Shown: positions 21,723-35,388 of the stretch, piece after piece
Layout of the letters: each line of letters begins with the position of its first letter
How positions within the stretch are numbered: position 1 is the stretch's first letter
Assembly (NCBI GenBank): GCA_020310875.1
Contig: CM035413.1
Coordinates: 181,976,085 to 182,040,084, forward strand
Length of the DNA: 64,000 bases
From: Ceratopteris richardii
Taxonomy: Eukaryota; Streptophyta; Polypodiopsida; Polypodiales; Pteridaceae
Direction of reading: 5' to 3'
Position numbers and translations under genes: made by a program
Notes under the pieces: generated by a model
Database searches by the model: none
Told to the model about the DNA's origin: nothing
Seen by the model: only the letters and a program-made list of their open reading frames with translations

Positions 21723-22709
21723 TCAATACACGTCTTCATCTTCGTTTCTCATACCTGATCCGGTCCTGGACGTACTTGCCTGCGTATAATCTTCATCTTT
21801 ATTCACTTGCACGATTGATTTACCTTTCTCTTTTCTTTTTATCTCTTCTTCAAATTCTTCAGTTGTATGACTCTGATTTGCATACCCGCTTTTCTGTTCA
21901 TCAAATGTTACATCTCTGGAAACAGTAAATTGTTTGGTTAGAGGACTCCATAACCTGTAACCCATCTGCTTTTCATCATATCCGACGAACACATATTTCT
22001 CTGCTTTCGGTTCAAGCTTATGTCTTAGTTGTGATGGTACATAAGCATACGCTACTGATCCAAACACTTAACAATGATCAAGTGTTGGCTTCTTTCCCCA
22101 CCAAGCTTCATACGGGGTCATTCCATCTAATGCTGTACACGGTAATCTGTTTACCAAGTATGTAGCTGTATTTACGGTTTCAGCCCAAAGATAATCTGGA
22201 CAATTCTTTTCTTTCAGCATAGCTCGTGCAAACTCGACTAGAGTTCGGTTCCTTCTTTCTGCTACACTGTTTTGTTGTGGTGTATATCTGCAGGTTATTT
22301 CTCTCTTAATTCCTGTATTCCAAAGATAGTCATTGAATTCTCGGGAGAAATATTCTCCCCCTCCATCAGACCTCAGTCTTTTAAGCTTTCGACCTGTGAG
22401 TCTTTCAGCATATGCATGAAAATGTCTGAAAGCTCCAAACACTTTTGATTTTTCTTTCAAAACATAAAGAGTTATCCACCTTGTTGCATCATCAATGAAT
22501 AAGACATAGTACCTCGATCCGCTGATTGATCCTTCTTTCGTTGGTCCCCATACATCTGTATGTATGAGTTCTAGCACACCATCATGTTTGAATCCTTTCT
22601 TCTGGAAAGGTAACCTTTGGGCTTTTCCCATCTGACAAGCTTCGCATTTGTGAATCATATGTTGATACTGTATGTTCGGTAATCCCATTACAGACTGATT
22701 TTCGATCAT
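21723..22709 (-). pseudogene. Copia E integrase (one in-frame stop)
   Basis: Minus-strand frames 22709-22068 and 22067-21723 are in the same phase, separated by one TAA where the related element D has a Lys codon. Motifs: KCEACQMGKA of the HHCC finger, VWGPTKEGS, FIDDATRW, RSDGGGEYFSREF and TPQQNSVAERRNRTLVEF. These include the catalytic Asp, Asp and Glu. The segment after the stop holds the copia integrase C-terminal GYDEKQMGYRLW region. Confidence 0.85.
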
Positions 22710-22725
22710 AGCTTTAATTCCTTTT

Positions 22726-24118
22726 TTATTGACCTAATCTCTTATGCCATAGATCAAGTTCTGTAATTATCTTTTCTCCATGTGTGAGGAATGCTTGGCC
22801 AATGTTCCCTTGTACTCTTAAAGTAAAGAGTCTTCCTTCTTTCTTACCAGAGACGGTCTGATTATATCCGTTCTCGGAATCTTCTACAAATACTCCTTTG
22901 TTTGTAAATCTGACTTGGAATCCTTTCTCAACTATCTGTCCCACACTAATCAGATTTTTTGGTATTGTCGGAACATACAAAACATTGGTTAGAAAATTTG
23001 CTCCATTCTTACATTTCACCTTTCCAATTGAATGTACGCTATGTCTTGTATTGTCACCTGTTTGAACAGTATGACTCGAGCTTCCTTTTTCCAGTTCTGA
23101 CATCAATTCTATGTTTCCTGACAAGTGATTAGAACATCCAGAGTCAATGTAAAATACCTTTAGATCTTCGTTATCAGATGTGCTGATGGAGTTCATCATC
23201 AACGATCTATGACTTTCATTCTGCGTGTCATTTGCGTAGTTGTTGTAGGTGGTGTTGTAGGATTGATTCTGTCCCCAACTTCTCACTCCACCTCTACCAT
23301 AGCCTCCTCTTTGATTTTGTCTTCCTCTTTGAAAATTATTCTGATATCTTCCGCTTCTACCTCTGCTATTACTATTCTGATTTTGATTTGATCCCTGTTG
23401 GTTGTGCCAACAATCATGCACCAGATGATTACTTAGTCCACAAATCCAGCAAGCTTTCTTGTTGGTATTCTGACTACTTCTTCCTCTTCCAAAACCTCTT
23501 GCTTTTCCTCTGCCGGTGCCTTTATCTCTTGCATAATAAGCCTGAGAGTTTGACTCCTCTTCATCTTTTGACTTACCTTTATCTCCTTTCCTTTTGTTCT
23601 TCATGTACATTGCAGAGCTTTGTCCTTTATCTCCATCTCCTTTCAGGTCTTGCTTATATATGAGCATCAACCAAGCAACTGATTTAAATCTGGTACAAAA
23701 TGATTTAAAGAGAGTTCAGTTGAAAGTACAAAAGGTTTCCACCTTTCATCTCCTCTCAAACCTATGAGCAGTTGTGCTATCAATCTGTGATTTTCGACAT
23801 CTTCATTTATGGATCCAAGACTATCTGCTAGATCCTTCATTTTAGTGACCTCTAATGTGCGGTAGTAGATGATCTAAAACAGTGTTGTAGATGTAGGCTC
23901 TTGCCGTTGCATCTTTCTTCTGCCACAGCTTCAAAGCTTCTAACTCTTCTTTTTCCGGTTGGCTGTCATCTTCGAAGGTCGGCTTCTTTTCTTCTCCGGT
24001 CACATACATCATTAAGTCCTTACTCATAAGTAAGGCTTCCATGCGCATTACCCATGCACATTACCCATGCGGGATAATTATCTCTGTCCAGCTTATCAAT
24101 TTGGACATGATCTGCCAT
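22726..24118 (-). pseudogene. Copia E gag and protease (broken)
   Basis: The minus-strand start is the ATG at 24118, opening with a DKLDRDNY motif typical of plant copia gag. Frames then break: 24048-23842, then a region with a deletion or frameshift around 23660-23840, then 23670-22726. The last contains the CCHC knuckle CWICGLSNHLVHDC, Gly/Arg-rich repeats, protease IDSGCSNHLSGN and the start of the HHCC finger (DLWHKRLG). A short ATTACCCATGC duplication lies near 24048-24070. Gag is clearly non-functional. Confidence 0.82.
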
Positions 24119-24187
24119 GATCTTCTTGTTTGCTAGAGGTTGCCTTTGAGAGTCTTTTGGTGCTGATGCCGCTCATGGAACTAACCC

Positions 24188-24201
24188 GCTCTGATACCAC
24201 T
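24188..24201 (-). promoter_or_regulatory. Primer binding site of copia E
   Basis: The plus-strand sequence GCTCTGATACCACT is the complement of TGGTATCAGAGC, which pairs with the 3' end of initiator Met tRNA in plant copia elements. It abuts the LTR start TGTTGG. Confidence 0.88.
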
Positions 24202-25512
<1,311 letters not shown>

Positions 25513-25517
25513 TATCT

Positions 25518-26710
25518 AACCTTGTGAGTGTTGCAGAGTTCAAGCTTCCAACCAAGCTTTGATAGCTTGTGATGTCTTCAATTGTTTCTCCTTCATAGGC
25601 ACTAAGCTTATGATTTTGCTCCATAGGTGTACCTGCACACTTGGTATTTTCCATCTTGAACTTGATGAGCACATACTTCCTTTGTGTTATGTATATACCT
25701 AAATCTGTGTAGATTAACTCCAGTCCAAGAAAATAAGTGAGTGGTCTAAGGTCACTTATTTTGAACTCCTCCTTCATTTGAGTCTTTACCTATTTGATTC
25801 CTTCAAGATCATTGCCTGTGATAATAATATCATCAACATACACACATAAATAGATCACTTCAGATCCATTCCTCTTTATGAACAAAGAGGTATTCACCTT
25901 GCTAGCTTTGAATCCTTGGTCTTGCAAATAAGTCACCAACCTGAAATTCCAAGCTCTTGGAGCTTGCTTCAATCAATACAAAGCTTTCTTTAATTTGCAT
26001 ACATAGTTAGGATGATGTGCATCCTCATATCCAGGAGGTTGTGGCATATACACTTCCTCAGAAATCCATCCATTTAAGAAAGCATTCTTTACATCAAGTT
26101 GATAGAGCTTCCAATTTCTAGATGAAGCAAGACTAATGATAACCCTAATTGTAGGCATTTTTGCAATAGGAGAGAAATTCTCCTCAGATTCAGTACCATG
26201 GGTTTGAGCAATCCCTTTAGCAACTAACCTTGCTTTATGTCTATTTATACTTCCATCTGGATTCCTCTTGATTTTGTATATCCATCGAGATCCAATTACC
26301 ATCATAGATGGCTTGTTAGGTACAAGCTCCCAAGTGTCATTCTCCTTCAAGGCTTCCATTTCTTCATCCATTGCATCTCTCCAAGCTTTCTTGCTTTGTG
26401 CTTCTTCAAATGTGGTAGGTTCTTCATTGGTTGAATCCGTTGCAATGTAGATTGAGTGCTTGGTGACCAAAGAAGTATCATAACCAAAACTCTCTGGTTT
26501 CTTCTTCTCCCTTGAAGACCTTCTAAGTGCTTGATGCGAGCTCTCAGGTCCATATGTAGCATCTTGCATCTTTGCTTTATCTTTGCTTTTCCATAGGTTT
26601 AGTCTTTCCAAGTCTTCTAGGTCAATCTCTGAATCACTTTCTTCAATTTGATTTAGCACCTTTGGTTGAAGTGATGGAAAATCTTCATCCAAGTCATAAG
26701 GAAACTTCAA
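25518..26710 (-). pseudogene. Copia C reverse transcriptase (broken)
   Basis: Three minus-strand frames carry consecutive RT parts. 26710-25973 has WIYKIKRN, ARLVAKGIAQTHG, QLDVKNAFLNGW and KLKKALY. 25972-25790 has APRAWNFRLV and the catalytic LCVYVDDIIITG. 25777-25518 has FKISDLRPLTYFLGLE and [15 protein letters not shown]. Stops or shifts separate them. The segment is cut at 25513-25517 by copia E, and RNase H continues at 8150. Confidence 0.85.
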
Positions 26711-27594
26711 TCATCAAACCATGATTTGTTCTCATAAAAAATTTCATCTCTACTCACAGAAAATCCTTTATTAGTTGGATTGTACAATCTATATCCTTTT
26801 TGGTTTTGGCCATAACCAATGAATATGCATTTCTCTACTTTGGGATCCAATTTCCCTCTTACATGAGAAGGAATGTGAGCATAGGCTAAGCATCCAAAGA
26901 TTTTACAATGATCTAGACTAGGTCTTCTTCCATTCCATACTTCATAAGGAGTAGTACCATCTTGTGACTTAGATGGAAGTCTATTTATGAGATATGAAGT
27001 TGTGGCCACCGCCTCTGCCCATAGGTAGTTTGGAAATCCCTTTTCATTGAGCATGGACCTTGCAGCTTCAACAATAGCTCTGTTTCTCCTCTCTGCTACA
27101 CCATTGAGTTTGGGTGTATACCTTGTAGTGACTTCTCTTTTAATGCCTCTTTCATGGAAGAAGGCATCAAATTCAGAAGAGAAGTATTCTCCTCCACCAT
27201 TTGGTCTAAGTCTTTTCAAAGTCCTACCTCTTTGGTTTTCAACAAGAGCAATATACTTCTTAAAGTAATTAAAAACTTAATCCTTGTGCTTCATGAAAAA
27301 CAGAATGGTCCACCTGCTACAATCATCTATGAAAGACATAATATCTTGAGCCTGATATAGATGGCTCCTTACTTGGACCCCACACATCCGTGTGCACTAG
27401 ACCAAAAGATTTTGATACACATATCCCTTCTTATTGAAAGGTTGTCTATGAGCCTTGCTGAGTTGACAAGCTTCACACTTATAAATCATGTGTTGCCTTG
27501 TGATATTAGGCAAACCAAGTACACTTTGGTCCTTGAAAATTTGTTTAAGTGTCCTCTCACCAATGTGAGCAAGCCTTTTGTGCCATATCTCCAA
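26707..27594 (-). pseudogene. Copia C integrase (broken, catalytic Asp changed)
   Basis: 27594-27397 contains the HHCC finger (HKRLAHIG...YKCEACQ). 27219-26707 contains the core with GVAERRNRAIVEAARSML and the GYGQNQKGYRLYNP C-terminal region. A stop lies between them. The second catalytic position, normally RSDGGGEY, reads RPNGGGEY, so the Asp is an Asn. The enzyme would be inactive even if translated. Confidence 0.82.
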
Positions 27595-27599
27595 CTTTT

Positions 27600-29040
27600 T
27601 TAGAGTTTGAGAAACAAAGCTATGTTCTTTCTATCTTCCACTTCAAAAGTAAAAAGCCTTCCTATCTTTTCTCCTTTGGAAATTCTTCTAAAGCCTTTCC
27701 TTGGGTCTTCAACATATGCTCCAAATCTGTTGAATCTAACCTGCAATCCTTTTTCAACAATATGCCCACCACTTATTAAATGTTTGGTAATTGTAGGGAC
27801 ATACAAGACTTTGCTTAAGAGGTTCATATTCCCATCTGATCTCTTCTCATTACCTATCTTCTCCACTGAGTGCTTTATTTCATCTCCTATTTGCACTTCA
27901 TGCTTGTTATGAGGATCTTCCAAATCAGAAAGTAAAGCCACATTTCTTGCTATATGATTTGAGCATCCCGAATCAATGTAAAATATGTGATCATCATCCT
28001 TACCCTTCTTCACTGATAGATTCATAATCAATAATGAATCTTCTTGACTTTGGTCCTCTGCATAGTTATTGTAGTCTCTTCTTCCTCTATCGCCACTTTG
28101 ATAATTGTTGTTGTAGTAGTTGTTGTAGTAGTTGTTGTTGTAGCCTCCATTGTATTTGCCTCTTATTTGATCCATAGCCACCTCTATTGAATCCTCTTCC
28201 TCTTGAGTTCCTTGGGTTCCTAAAACATTCTTCAGTAGTATGATTAGATAAGCCACATATATTGCAAGGTTGAGATGATTGGAATCTCCCCTTGCCTTGC
28301 TTTCCACCTCTGCCTCTTCCTCTAGCTCTTCCTCTACTTGCAAAGTTTGCTTGGAAAGAGCTACCTTCATCTTCATTCTTCCTATTCTTTGGCTTGTCCT
28401 TGACCTTAGCTTTATCAGAAAAGGCAGAAGTTTGATTACCTCTTGAGGACTCACCACCTTTGCTAATCTTTGCTTCATGAGTGAAGAGTTGGCCCATGAG
28501 TGTGTTGAGGTTGGGTACATGCATATCCATGTATAAATCCATGGCTGTTGTGAATGAATCCCACTTGTCATCTGCTTTGATTCCATTTATGATTTGTCTA
28601 ATGATTTGCTCTTCTTCAATTACCTCTCTAATGCTTCCAAGTTGGTCAGAAATCTTCTTCATCTTTGTGACATAATCAGTCACACTTTGCTTTGGGCTTT
28701 TTTTCATTGTTGTGAACTCCATCCACAATTGGTTCTTCCTTGCTCAAGTGTTGGAGGAGAAGAAAGAAGCAAGTGCATTCCAGGTCTCTCTTAATGTCTT
28801 GCATCCCTTGACATGAGCTAAAAGAAAATCAGAGATTGAGTTTAGAATATAGGACCTTGCAAGTGCGTCCTTTGAACACCAATTTGAAAGTCTTTCCACT
28901 TCTTCATGTGATGGTTGCCCTTTGTTCCTCATGGTTGGCATTGCTTCATCTCCAAATATGAATCCATATAGATTCCTCCCTTGAAGGTAAGCCTCCATCC
29001 TTAGAGAGCATGCTGGGTAGTTGTTTCAATCAAATTTGTC
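27600..29040 (-). pseudogene. Copia C gag and protease (broken)
   Basis: Minus-strand gag pieces 29040-28744 and 28728-28087 carry the copia capsid region and the CCHC knuckle CNICGLSNHTTEEC. A frame change near 28100-28190, within an Asn/Tyr-coding GTT-type repeat, leads into 28190-27600. That part has FYIDSGCSNHIARN (protease) and the GAG-pre-integrase region. Stops occur near 29028 and 27600. Confidence 0.82.
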
Positions 29041-29080
29041 AGTTATTGATGGAAATCCATATCCCATGTTCCTTGACTAT

Positions 29081-29093
29081 GCTCTGATACCAC
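29081..29093 (-). promoter_or_regulatory. Primer binding site of copia C
   Basis: GCTCTGATACCAC is the complement of the initiator-Met primer site and directly abuts the LTR beginning TGTGAAGAG. Confidence 0.85.
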
Positions 29094-29543
29094 TGTGAAG
29101 AGAGATGGTGGATGCAATCTGAAGATGAGTTGGTGCTGCTACAATTGGCTTCACACCAGCAAACTAAGACTTTAGAGTTGATTATTAGACCGTTTGAGAT
29201 TCTTAAGTCCACCAAAATATCAGCCAAGTACTTTGTATCATGTATCTCAAAAGTTTAAGTCAAGATAGACTAGTTACAAAATGACTAGCTCCCAAAACTT
29301 GCTATTTTTGAGCATACACCTACTAGAAAAAATGAATAGTGCTCTTAACCTGGTAGGGATTAGATACATTCCTTTTAGACATAGAAAATATACTTATCAA
29401 GCTTCCCAATACAACTGCAAACGATCAACTGAGCACTAAGAACAAGATTCATCAACATCTGGAACATGCCCACTATTCTCGGGGCTCTATAGAGATAGAC
29501 TAGTGAGCAGTAAAATTCAGATTTCACCCAAACTATAAATCCA
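29094..29543 (-). repeat. 5' LTR of copia C, first part (left of the D insertion)
   Basis: From about 29270 it matches the left LTR copy at 6590-6880. It is interrupted at ATCCA (29539-29543) by copia D and resumes at 35389. The first ~175 bp have no counterpart in the left copy. Confidence 0.8.
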
Positions 29544-30547
29544 TGTTGGTGTATGAAACACCACAAGAACTAAGCTAAAGTGATATTAGAATACCTCCAT
29601 AATCATCATTAGCTTAGGAACACTCTCAATTTGAAACCTTTATCACTAAACTTAGTGAAATTCAAAAATTTACTTCTCAAAAATCTGCGCCTTTTCTTCT
29701 AGCTCGAAATCTAATCTGTAATAGCTTGATTCTTGTAAATTATTTTGATCATTTTCTAATAGAAGTTCTTTCTAATGTTAAGCAACACATTCCAAGCAAC
29801 ATGTTCAAGTAATAACTTCAAAATCTTCTAAATTCACTTCAATATTTGAACTATGTCTGAAATCTGAAAAATGAGTTCATCGATTTGACATACCTTCACT
29901 GTTAGACTCATTTTTTTGAGTACACGTCCCGTTTTGAAAAGATCTTTTAATAAATTGTAGTTGAAGGTAGTATCTTCAAAATGAGCTATGAAAAAACTTT
30001 ACATTGTATTGTGAGTACTGACCTTTAGAAGACCATGGAAAAGTTGCCAGAAAACTCATAACTGTCAACTAACTTTCACACTAATATGAAATCACTTAAA
30101 AATCTCTTTGCAAATAGAATTAGACCAAATCCTTCTACACAAACATGTGTTATCTATTAGAGAATATGTTTACAAAATGTCTTGGCTTCATTCTGTTGAT
30201 AGCCATGGACAACTCTCCTACTCTGAGTAGTTCTTCCTCAACATCTCTCTCAAAAAACCCGACTTTTTTTCTACTCACTCAAGACTTACAAATCAAGTTC
30301 TTCTATATGTTTTTCAACTCAAATTGACTCATATAAATATGGTCTACATACTCCTAGACTCAAAATCGTAAGTTTTGAAGTTCTATGTCAAGACTAGACT
30401 TTAATTTTGCACTATATTACAAATGTGAATTTGTCCTTTCACTTAGGCTTGATTTTCTGAATGTCTTGCTTCTACTTCTCTTTGTCTTTCTTCTTCCTTC
30501 ATATGTCTTCATGTCTTTATGTATAATTAGTGAGTGAAGCCCCAACA
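29544..30547 (-). repeat. 3' LTR of copia D (left copy, 1004 bp)
   Basis: It pairs with 34498-35388. It retains about 115 bp (about 30266-30382) that are missing in the right LTR, including an AT-rich TATA-like segment. Confidence 0.88.
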
Positions 30548-30585
30548 GCTCCCCCTCAATCACTAATTAGCATCATCTATCTTCT

Positions 30586-31933
30586 TCATACATCCTTCTT
30601 TTCTTTTATTCCTGCCATTTCTTTGAATCTACTTGTCGTCACTCCATCTAAACTTTTTGTCACAATATCTGTAATCTGATCTTTTGTAGAATTGTATACC
30701 ACTTCAAGCTCCTTCTCCATTACCTTTTCTATCAGGAAATGATATTGAATCTCTATGTGCTTTCTTTTTGCATGAAGTACAAAATTTGCTGCAAGATACA
30801 ATGAACTCATGTTATCTCCATGTATGATAGGTATACCTTGATCAATGTCCAAACTTTTGAACAAGGTCTACATCCATATCACTTCTTTAGCTGCTTCTAT
30901 AAGTCCTTTGTAATCAGCTTTTATTTGATGATAAAGCTACTGTATGTTGCTTCTTTGAACACCAACTCATAAGTTTATCTCCTATGTATATCATATATCC
31001 ATGTGTTGATCTTCTATCATCTTGACTTCCTGCCCAATCTGAGTCACTATATGCTCTCAACCTTGTATCTGATGTAAAAGGATAATATAATCCTTTCTTC
31101 AAAGTCCCTTTGATGTATGTAGGAACTCTTTGACCTGCAATCCAATGTGGGTCCTTTGGACAATGCATGAACCGAGAAAGAACTTTCACTGCATAACTAA
31201 GATTGGGTCTTGTTAGTGTGGCATAAATCAAGCTTCCCACTAAAGATTGATATTTCCTCATATCCTTGAACTTTGCACCATCATATTTACTAAGTTTATG
31301 ATTGACTTGACTCAATGTCCATCCTTTTGATGTTGCAATAGCTCTGATTGTCCTTATGGTTGACATCTTTGCCACAGGACTAAATGTCTCATCATAATCT
31401 ATGCCATGAGTTTGAGCATAGCCTTTAACTACCAATCTAGCTTTGTATCTGGCTATTCTTCCATCTGCATGTTTCTTTATTTTGTAAACCCATTTATTTC
31501 CAATCACTTTCTTACCATTAGGTTTTGGAACAAGTTCCCAAGTCTTGTTCTCTTCAAGTGCATTAAACTCTTCCTTCATTGCTTCTTCCCATTGTCTCTT
31601 ACCTTTTACTTCATAATAGCTTTGAGGTTCTTCATCTTCCTTAACCATGTAAGCATAGTTTTTCTGAGTCAAATAAGAATTATCATAAGAATACCTTGTA
31701 GTTTGTTTCCTCAATCTAGTTAACCTTCTTGGTTCACACTCTTCATGTGTATCTGGATATACTTCCTCATCAAATCTAGGTACATCTTCATTTCTTCTAC
31801 ATGATCCAACTATGGATGTGCTTGCTTGCATATGATCTTCATCTCCATCTACCTGCATGTGTGATTTACCTCTTTCACTTCTTCTTACCTCTTTTTCAAA
31901 TGTTTCAAGATTACACTCTTTATTGCATACCAA
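30586..31933 (-). pseudogene. Copia D RT-RNase H with the RT catalytic core deleted
   Basis: The minus-strand frame 31933-30914 begins with the linker and the first RT motifs (WVYKIKKH, ARLVVKGYAQTHG, SKGWTLSQ), then jumps directly to VNHKLSKYDG. Compared with copia E, roughly 170 residues are missing, including the YVDD catalytic motif. RNase H follows with SDSDWAGSQDDRRSTHGYM. A stop or shift near 30914-30925 separates it from the last part, 30864-30586 (GDNMSSLYLAAN, LDGVTTSRFKEM). The frame is otherwise open, so the deletion is the main lesion. Confidence 0.87.
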
Positions 31934-32622
31934 CTCTTTTGTTCATCAAATGTCACATCTTTGGAAACAATAAATTGTTTTGTTAGAGGATTCCATAACC
32001 TATAACCCATCTGCTTTTCATCATATCCAATAAACACATATTTTTCAGCCTTTGGTTCAAGCTTATGTCTGAGTTGTGATGGTACAAAAGCATAGGCAAT
32101 TGATCCAAACACCTTACAATGATCAAGTGTTGGTTTCTTACCCAACCAAGCTTCATAAGGAGTCATTCCATTTAGAGCGGTACATGGTAACCTATTCACA
32201 AGATATGTGGTTGTATTTACAGCCTCAGCCCAAAGATAATTAGGGCAATTCTTTTCCTTTAACGTTGCTCTAGAAAACTCAACCAAAGTTCTATTCCTTC
32301 TTTCTGCCACCCCATTGTGTTGAGGTGTATACTTGCAAGTTATTTCTCTCTTGATACCTCCATTCAAAAGATAATCATTGAATTCTTGGAAGAAGTATTC
32401 TCCCCCTCTATCAGATCTTAGCCTCTTGAGCTTTTGACCTATAACTCTCTTTGCATATGCATGAAAATCTTTGAAGGCTCCAAAGACTTCTGATCTTTCC
32501 TTCAAAACATAAATGGTTATCCATCTTGTAGCATCATCAATAAAAAGAACATAATACCTAGAACCATTGATTGATCCTTCTTTTGTTGGTCCCCATACAT
32601 CTGTATGTATGAGCTCTAGCAA
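31885..32622 (-). pseudogene. Copia D integrase core
   Basis: The minus-strand frame of 245 codons carries LIHTDVWGPTKEGS, FIDDATRWITIYVLK, RSDRGGEYFFQEF and TPQHNGVAERRNRTLVEFSRATL, so the three acidic catalytic positions are present. The last Gly of GGGEY region differs from E. The upstream part is separated from it by a stop near 32650. Confidence 0.85.
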
Positions 32623-32732
32623 ACCATCATGTTTGAACCCTTTCTTCTAAAATGATAACCTGTGTGCCTTTCCCATCTGACAAGCTTCACATTTGTAGAT
32701 CATATGTTGGCTCTTTACATTTGGTAGCCCTA

Positions 32733-34285
32733 TTACAGATTGATTCTCCACCATGGTTTAATTGCTTTTCCATTAAAGTGTCCTAACCTCTTATGCCAGA
32801 GGTCTAACTCTGTAAGTACTTCATCACCATGTGTAATCAAGGCTTGACCGAAATTCCCTTGCACTTTAAGAGTAAAAAGTCTACCTTCCTTTTTACCATA
32901 GACAATTTGATTATATCCATCCTCTGGATCTTCAAGAAATACTCCTTCATTTGTAAATCTGACTTGAAAACTTTTCTCTACTATTTGTCCCACACTAATA
33001 AGATTCTTTGGTATTGTTGGGACATACAAATAGTTGTTAGCAAATCAGCTCCACTCCTGCACTTCACTTTTCCAACTGAATGCACATTATGTTTTGTATT
33101 GTCATCTGTTTCTACTGTGTGACTTAAAATACCTTCTTCCAATTCTGATAACAATTCTATATTACCTGACAAGTGATTTGAACAACCAGAGTCAATATAG
33201 AATACCTTGAGATCCTCCTTCTCTGATGCACTTATTGAATTCATCATCAATGTTGTATGGTTGTCATTCTCTGTATCATTTGCATAGTTGTAATAGGTAG
33301 TGTTATAAGACTGATTCTGATTCCAATTTCTTCCACCACCTCTACCAAAATTTCCTCTTGAATTTTGTCTTCCTCTTTGAAATTGATTTTGAAACCTTCC
33401 ACCTCTTCCTCTACCATTATTACTTTGATTCTGATTTGATCTTTGTTGGTTATGCCAACAATCATAAGCTAGATGATTGCTCAATCCACAAATCCAGCAT
33501 GCCTTCTTGTTATTGTTCTGCTTACCTCTACCTCTTCCATTTCCTTGACCTTTACCTTTGCCAATACCTCTTCCTCTTGCATAATTTTCTTGAGTAGTCA
33601 GCTCTTCTTCATCCTTTGCTTTACCTTTCTCATTTTTCTTCTTATTCTTTGCATACATAGCAGAGCTATGTCCTTTATCTCCATCTGACTTCAAATCTTG
33701 CTCAAATGTAAGCATCAGTCCAAGCAACTGATTTAATTCTAGCACATAATGATTTAGTGAAAGTTCAATTGAGAGTACAAAAGGTTTCCACCTTTCATCT
33801 CCTCTCAATCCTGCAAGCAATTGTGCTATCAACCTATGATCTTCAATATCCTCATCAATAGATCCAAGGCTATCCGCCAGGTCCATCTTAGTGACATAAT
33901 CACTATTGCTCTGACTTTTCTTCTTCTTAAATGTGGTAAACTCTGACCATAAGCTAGCTTTCCTAGCTTTAGTAGTGTTTTGGAAGTGATCTTCCAAAGC
34001 ATTCCATATGTCTTCAGCTGTTTCTAAACCTCTGATATGTGGTAACAAATGATCTGTGATAGTGTTGTATATATAAGCTCTTGCACTTGCATCTCTCTTC
34101 TGCCATAGCTTCAAAGCTTCTAGTTCTTCTTTCCTTGGTTGACTATCATCTTCAAATCTAGGCTTTTCTTCTTCACCTCTCACATATACCATTAGATCCT
34201 TACTCATAAGTACGGCTTCCATTCTCATTACCCAAGCAAGATAATTATCTCTATCCAATTTGTCAATAGATACATGATCTACCAT
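32733..34285 (-). pseudogene. Copia D gag, protease and HHCC region
   Basis: The minus-strand ATG at 34285 opens a 434-codon frame to 32981. It has the copia gag capsid region, the CCHC knuckle CWICGLSNHLAYDC, Gly/Arg-rich repeats and the protease FYIDSGCSNHLSGN. A one-base slip near 33030 moves the homology to the frame 33029-32733 (YVPTIPKNLISVGQ, DLWHKRLGH). Another break near 32740 precedes the HHCC cysteines. Gag alone looks nearly intact. Confidence 0.85.
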
Positions 34286-34483
34286 AGTGTTCTTGCTTCT
34301 ATTGCAACCTGTGAGTATAAGCTTAAAGTATGGTACCTTTTATAGATCCTTACTCTTGAGAATATTTTCAAGATGCTCCTCTGATGTCTTTTGTTGTTGA
34401 ACACCTCAGCTTTCACCTTTTCAATGAAGAACTTTTCAACTCCTCTTGTATCTGCACCTCCTTTTACTCTTCAGGACCTTTTT

Positions 34484-34497
34484 GCTCTAATACCACT
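34484..34497 (-). promoter_or_regulatory. Primer binding site of copia D
   Basis: GCTCTAATACCACT is the complement of the initiator-Met primer site with one G-to-A change, adjacent to the LTR start at 34498. Confidence 0.82.
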
Positions 34498-35388
34498 TGT
34501 TGGTGTATGAAACACCACAAGAACTAAGCTAAATTGATATTAGAATACCTCCATAACCATCATTAGCTTAGGAACACTCTCAATTTGAAACCTTTATCAC
34601 TAAACTTAGTGAAATTCAAAAATTTACTTCTCAGAAATCTGCGCCTTTTCTTCTAGCTTCAAATCTGATTTGTACTAGCTTGATTCTTGTAAATTCTTTT
34701 GATCATTTGCTAATAGAAGTTCTTGCTAATGTTAAGCAACACATTACAAGAAAAAAATTCTAGTAATAACTTCAAAATATTCTGAATTCACTTCAACATT
34801 GAACTATGTCTGAAATCTAAAAAATGACTTCATCGATTTGACATACCTTCACTATTAGAATCATTTCTCTGAGTATGTGTCCCATTTTCCAAAGATCTTT
34901 TGATCAATTGTAGTTGAAGGTAGTAGCTTCAAAATAAGCTATCATTCATGAAAAGATTTACATTGTAGTGTGAGATCTGATGTTTAGAAGATCAGGGAAA
35001 AGTGTGCCCAAAAACTTGTAAATATCAACTAACTTTCACATTAATATGGCATCGCTTAGAAATCTCTTTACAAAAGGAATTAGATCAAACTCTTCTACAA
35101 AAACATGTGTTATCTATTAGAGAAGATGTGTACAAAATGGCTTGGCTTCATTCTGCTCATAGCCATGGAAAACTCTCCTACTCTGAGTAGTTCTTCCTCA
35201 ACATCTCTCTCAAAAACCTGACTTCATGTCAAGAATAGACTTTAATTTTGCACTATATTACAAATGTGAATTTGTCCTTTCACTTAGGCTTGATTTTTTG
35301 AATTTCTTGCTTCTACTTCTCTTTGTCTTTCTTCTTCCTTCATATGTCTTCATGTCTTTATGTCTAATTAGTGATTGAGGCCCCAACA
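34498..35388 (-). repeat. 5' LTR of copia D (right copy, 891 bp)
   Basis: It pairs with 29544-30547 but lacks about 115 bp near its right end (between CTGACTT and CATGTCAAG, about 35220). This is the promoter-bearing LTR of a minus-strand element, so transcription is probably impaired. Confidence 0.87.

Larger units (their letters stand above)
29544..35388 (-). mobile_element. Copia element D (minus strand) inserted in the 5' LTR of C
   Basis: LTRs with TGTTGG...CCAACA termini lie at 29544-30547 and 34498-35388. The target duplication ATCCA is at 29539-29543 and 35389-35393. The primer site complement GCTCTAATACCACT is at 34484-34497 and the polypurine complement GCTCCCCCTC follows 30547. 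Its proteins are closely related to those of copia E but its sequence is more AT-rich. It lacks the RT core, so it cannot be autonomous. Confidence 0.9.

Noticed and set aside
33029-33050. Programmed frameshift in copia D between gag-protease and integrase
   Set aside because: The related copia E stays in one frame here and D has several other lesions, so a decay indel is the simpler explanation.
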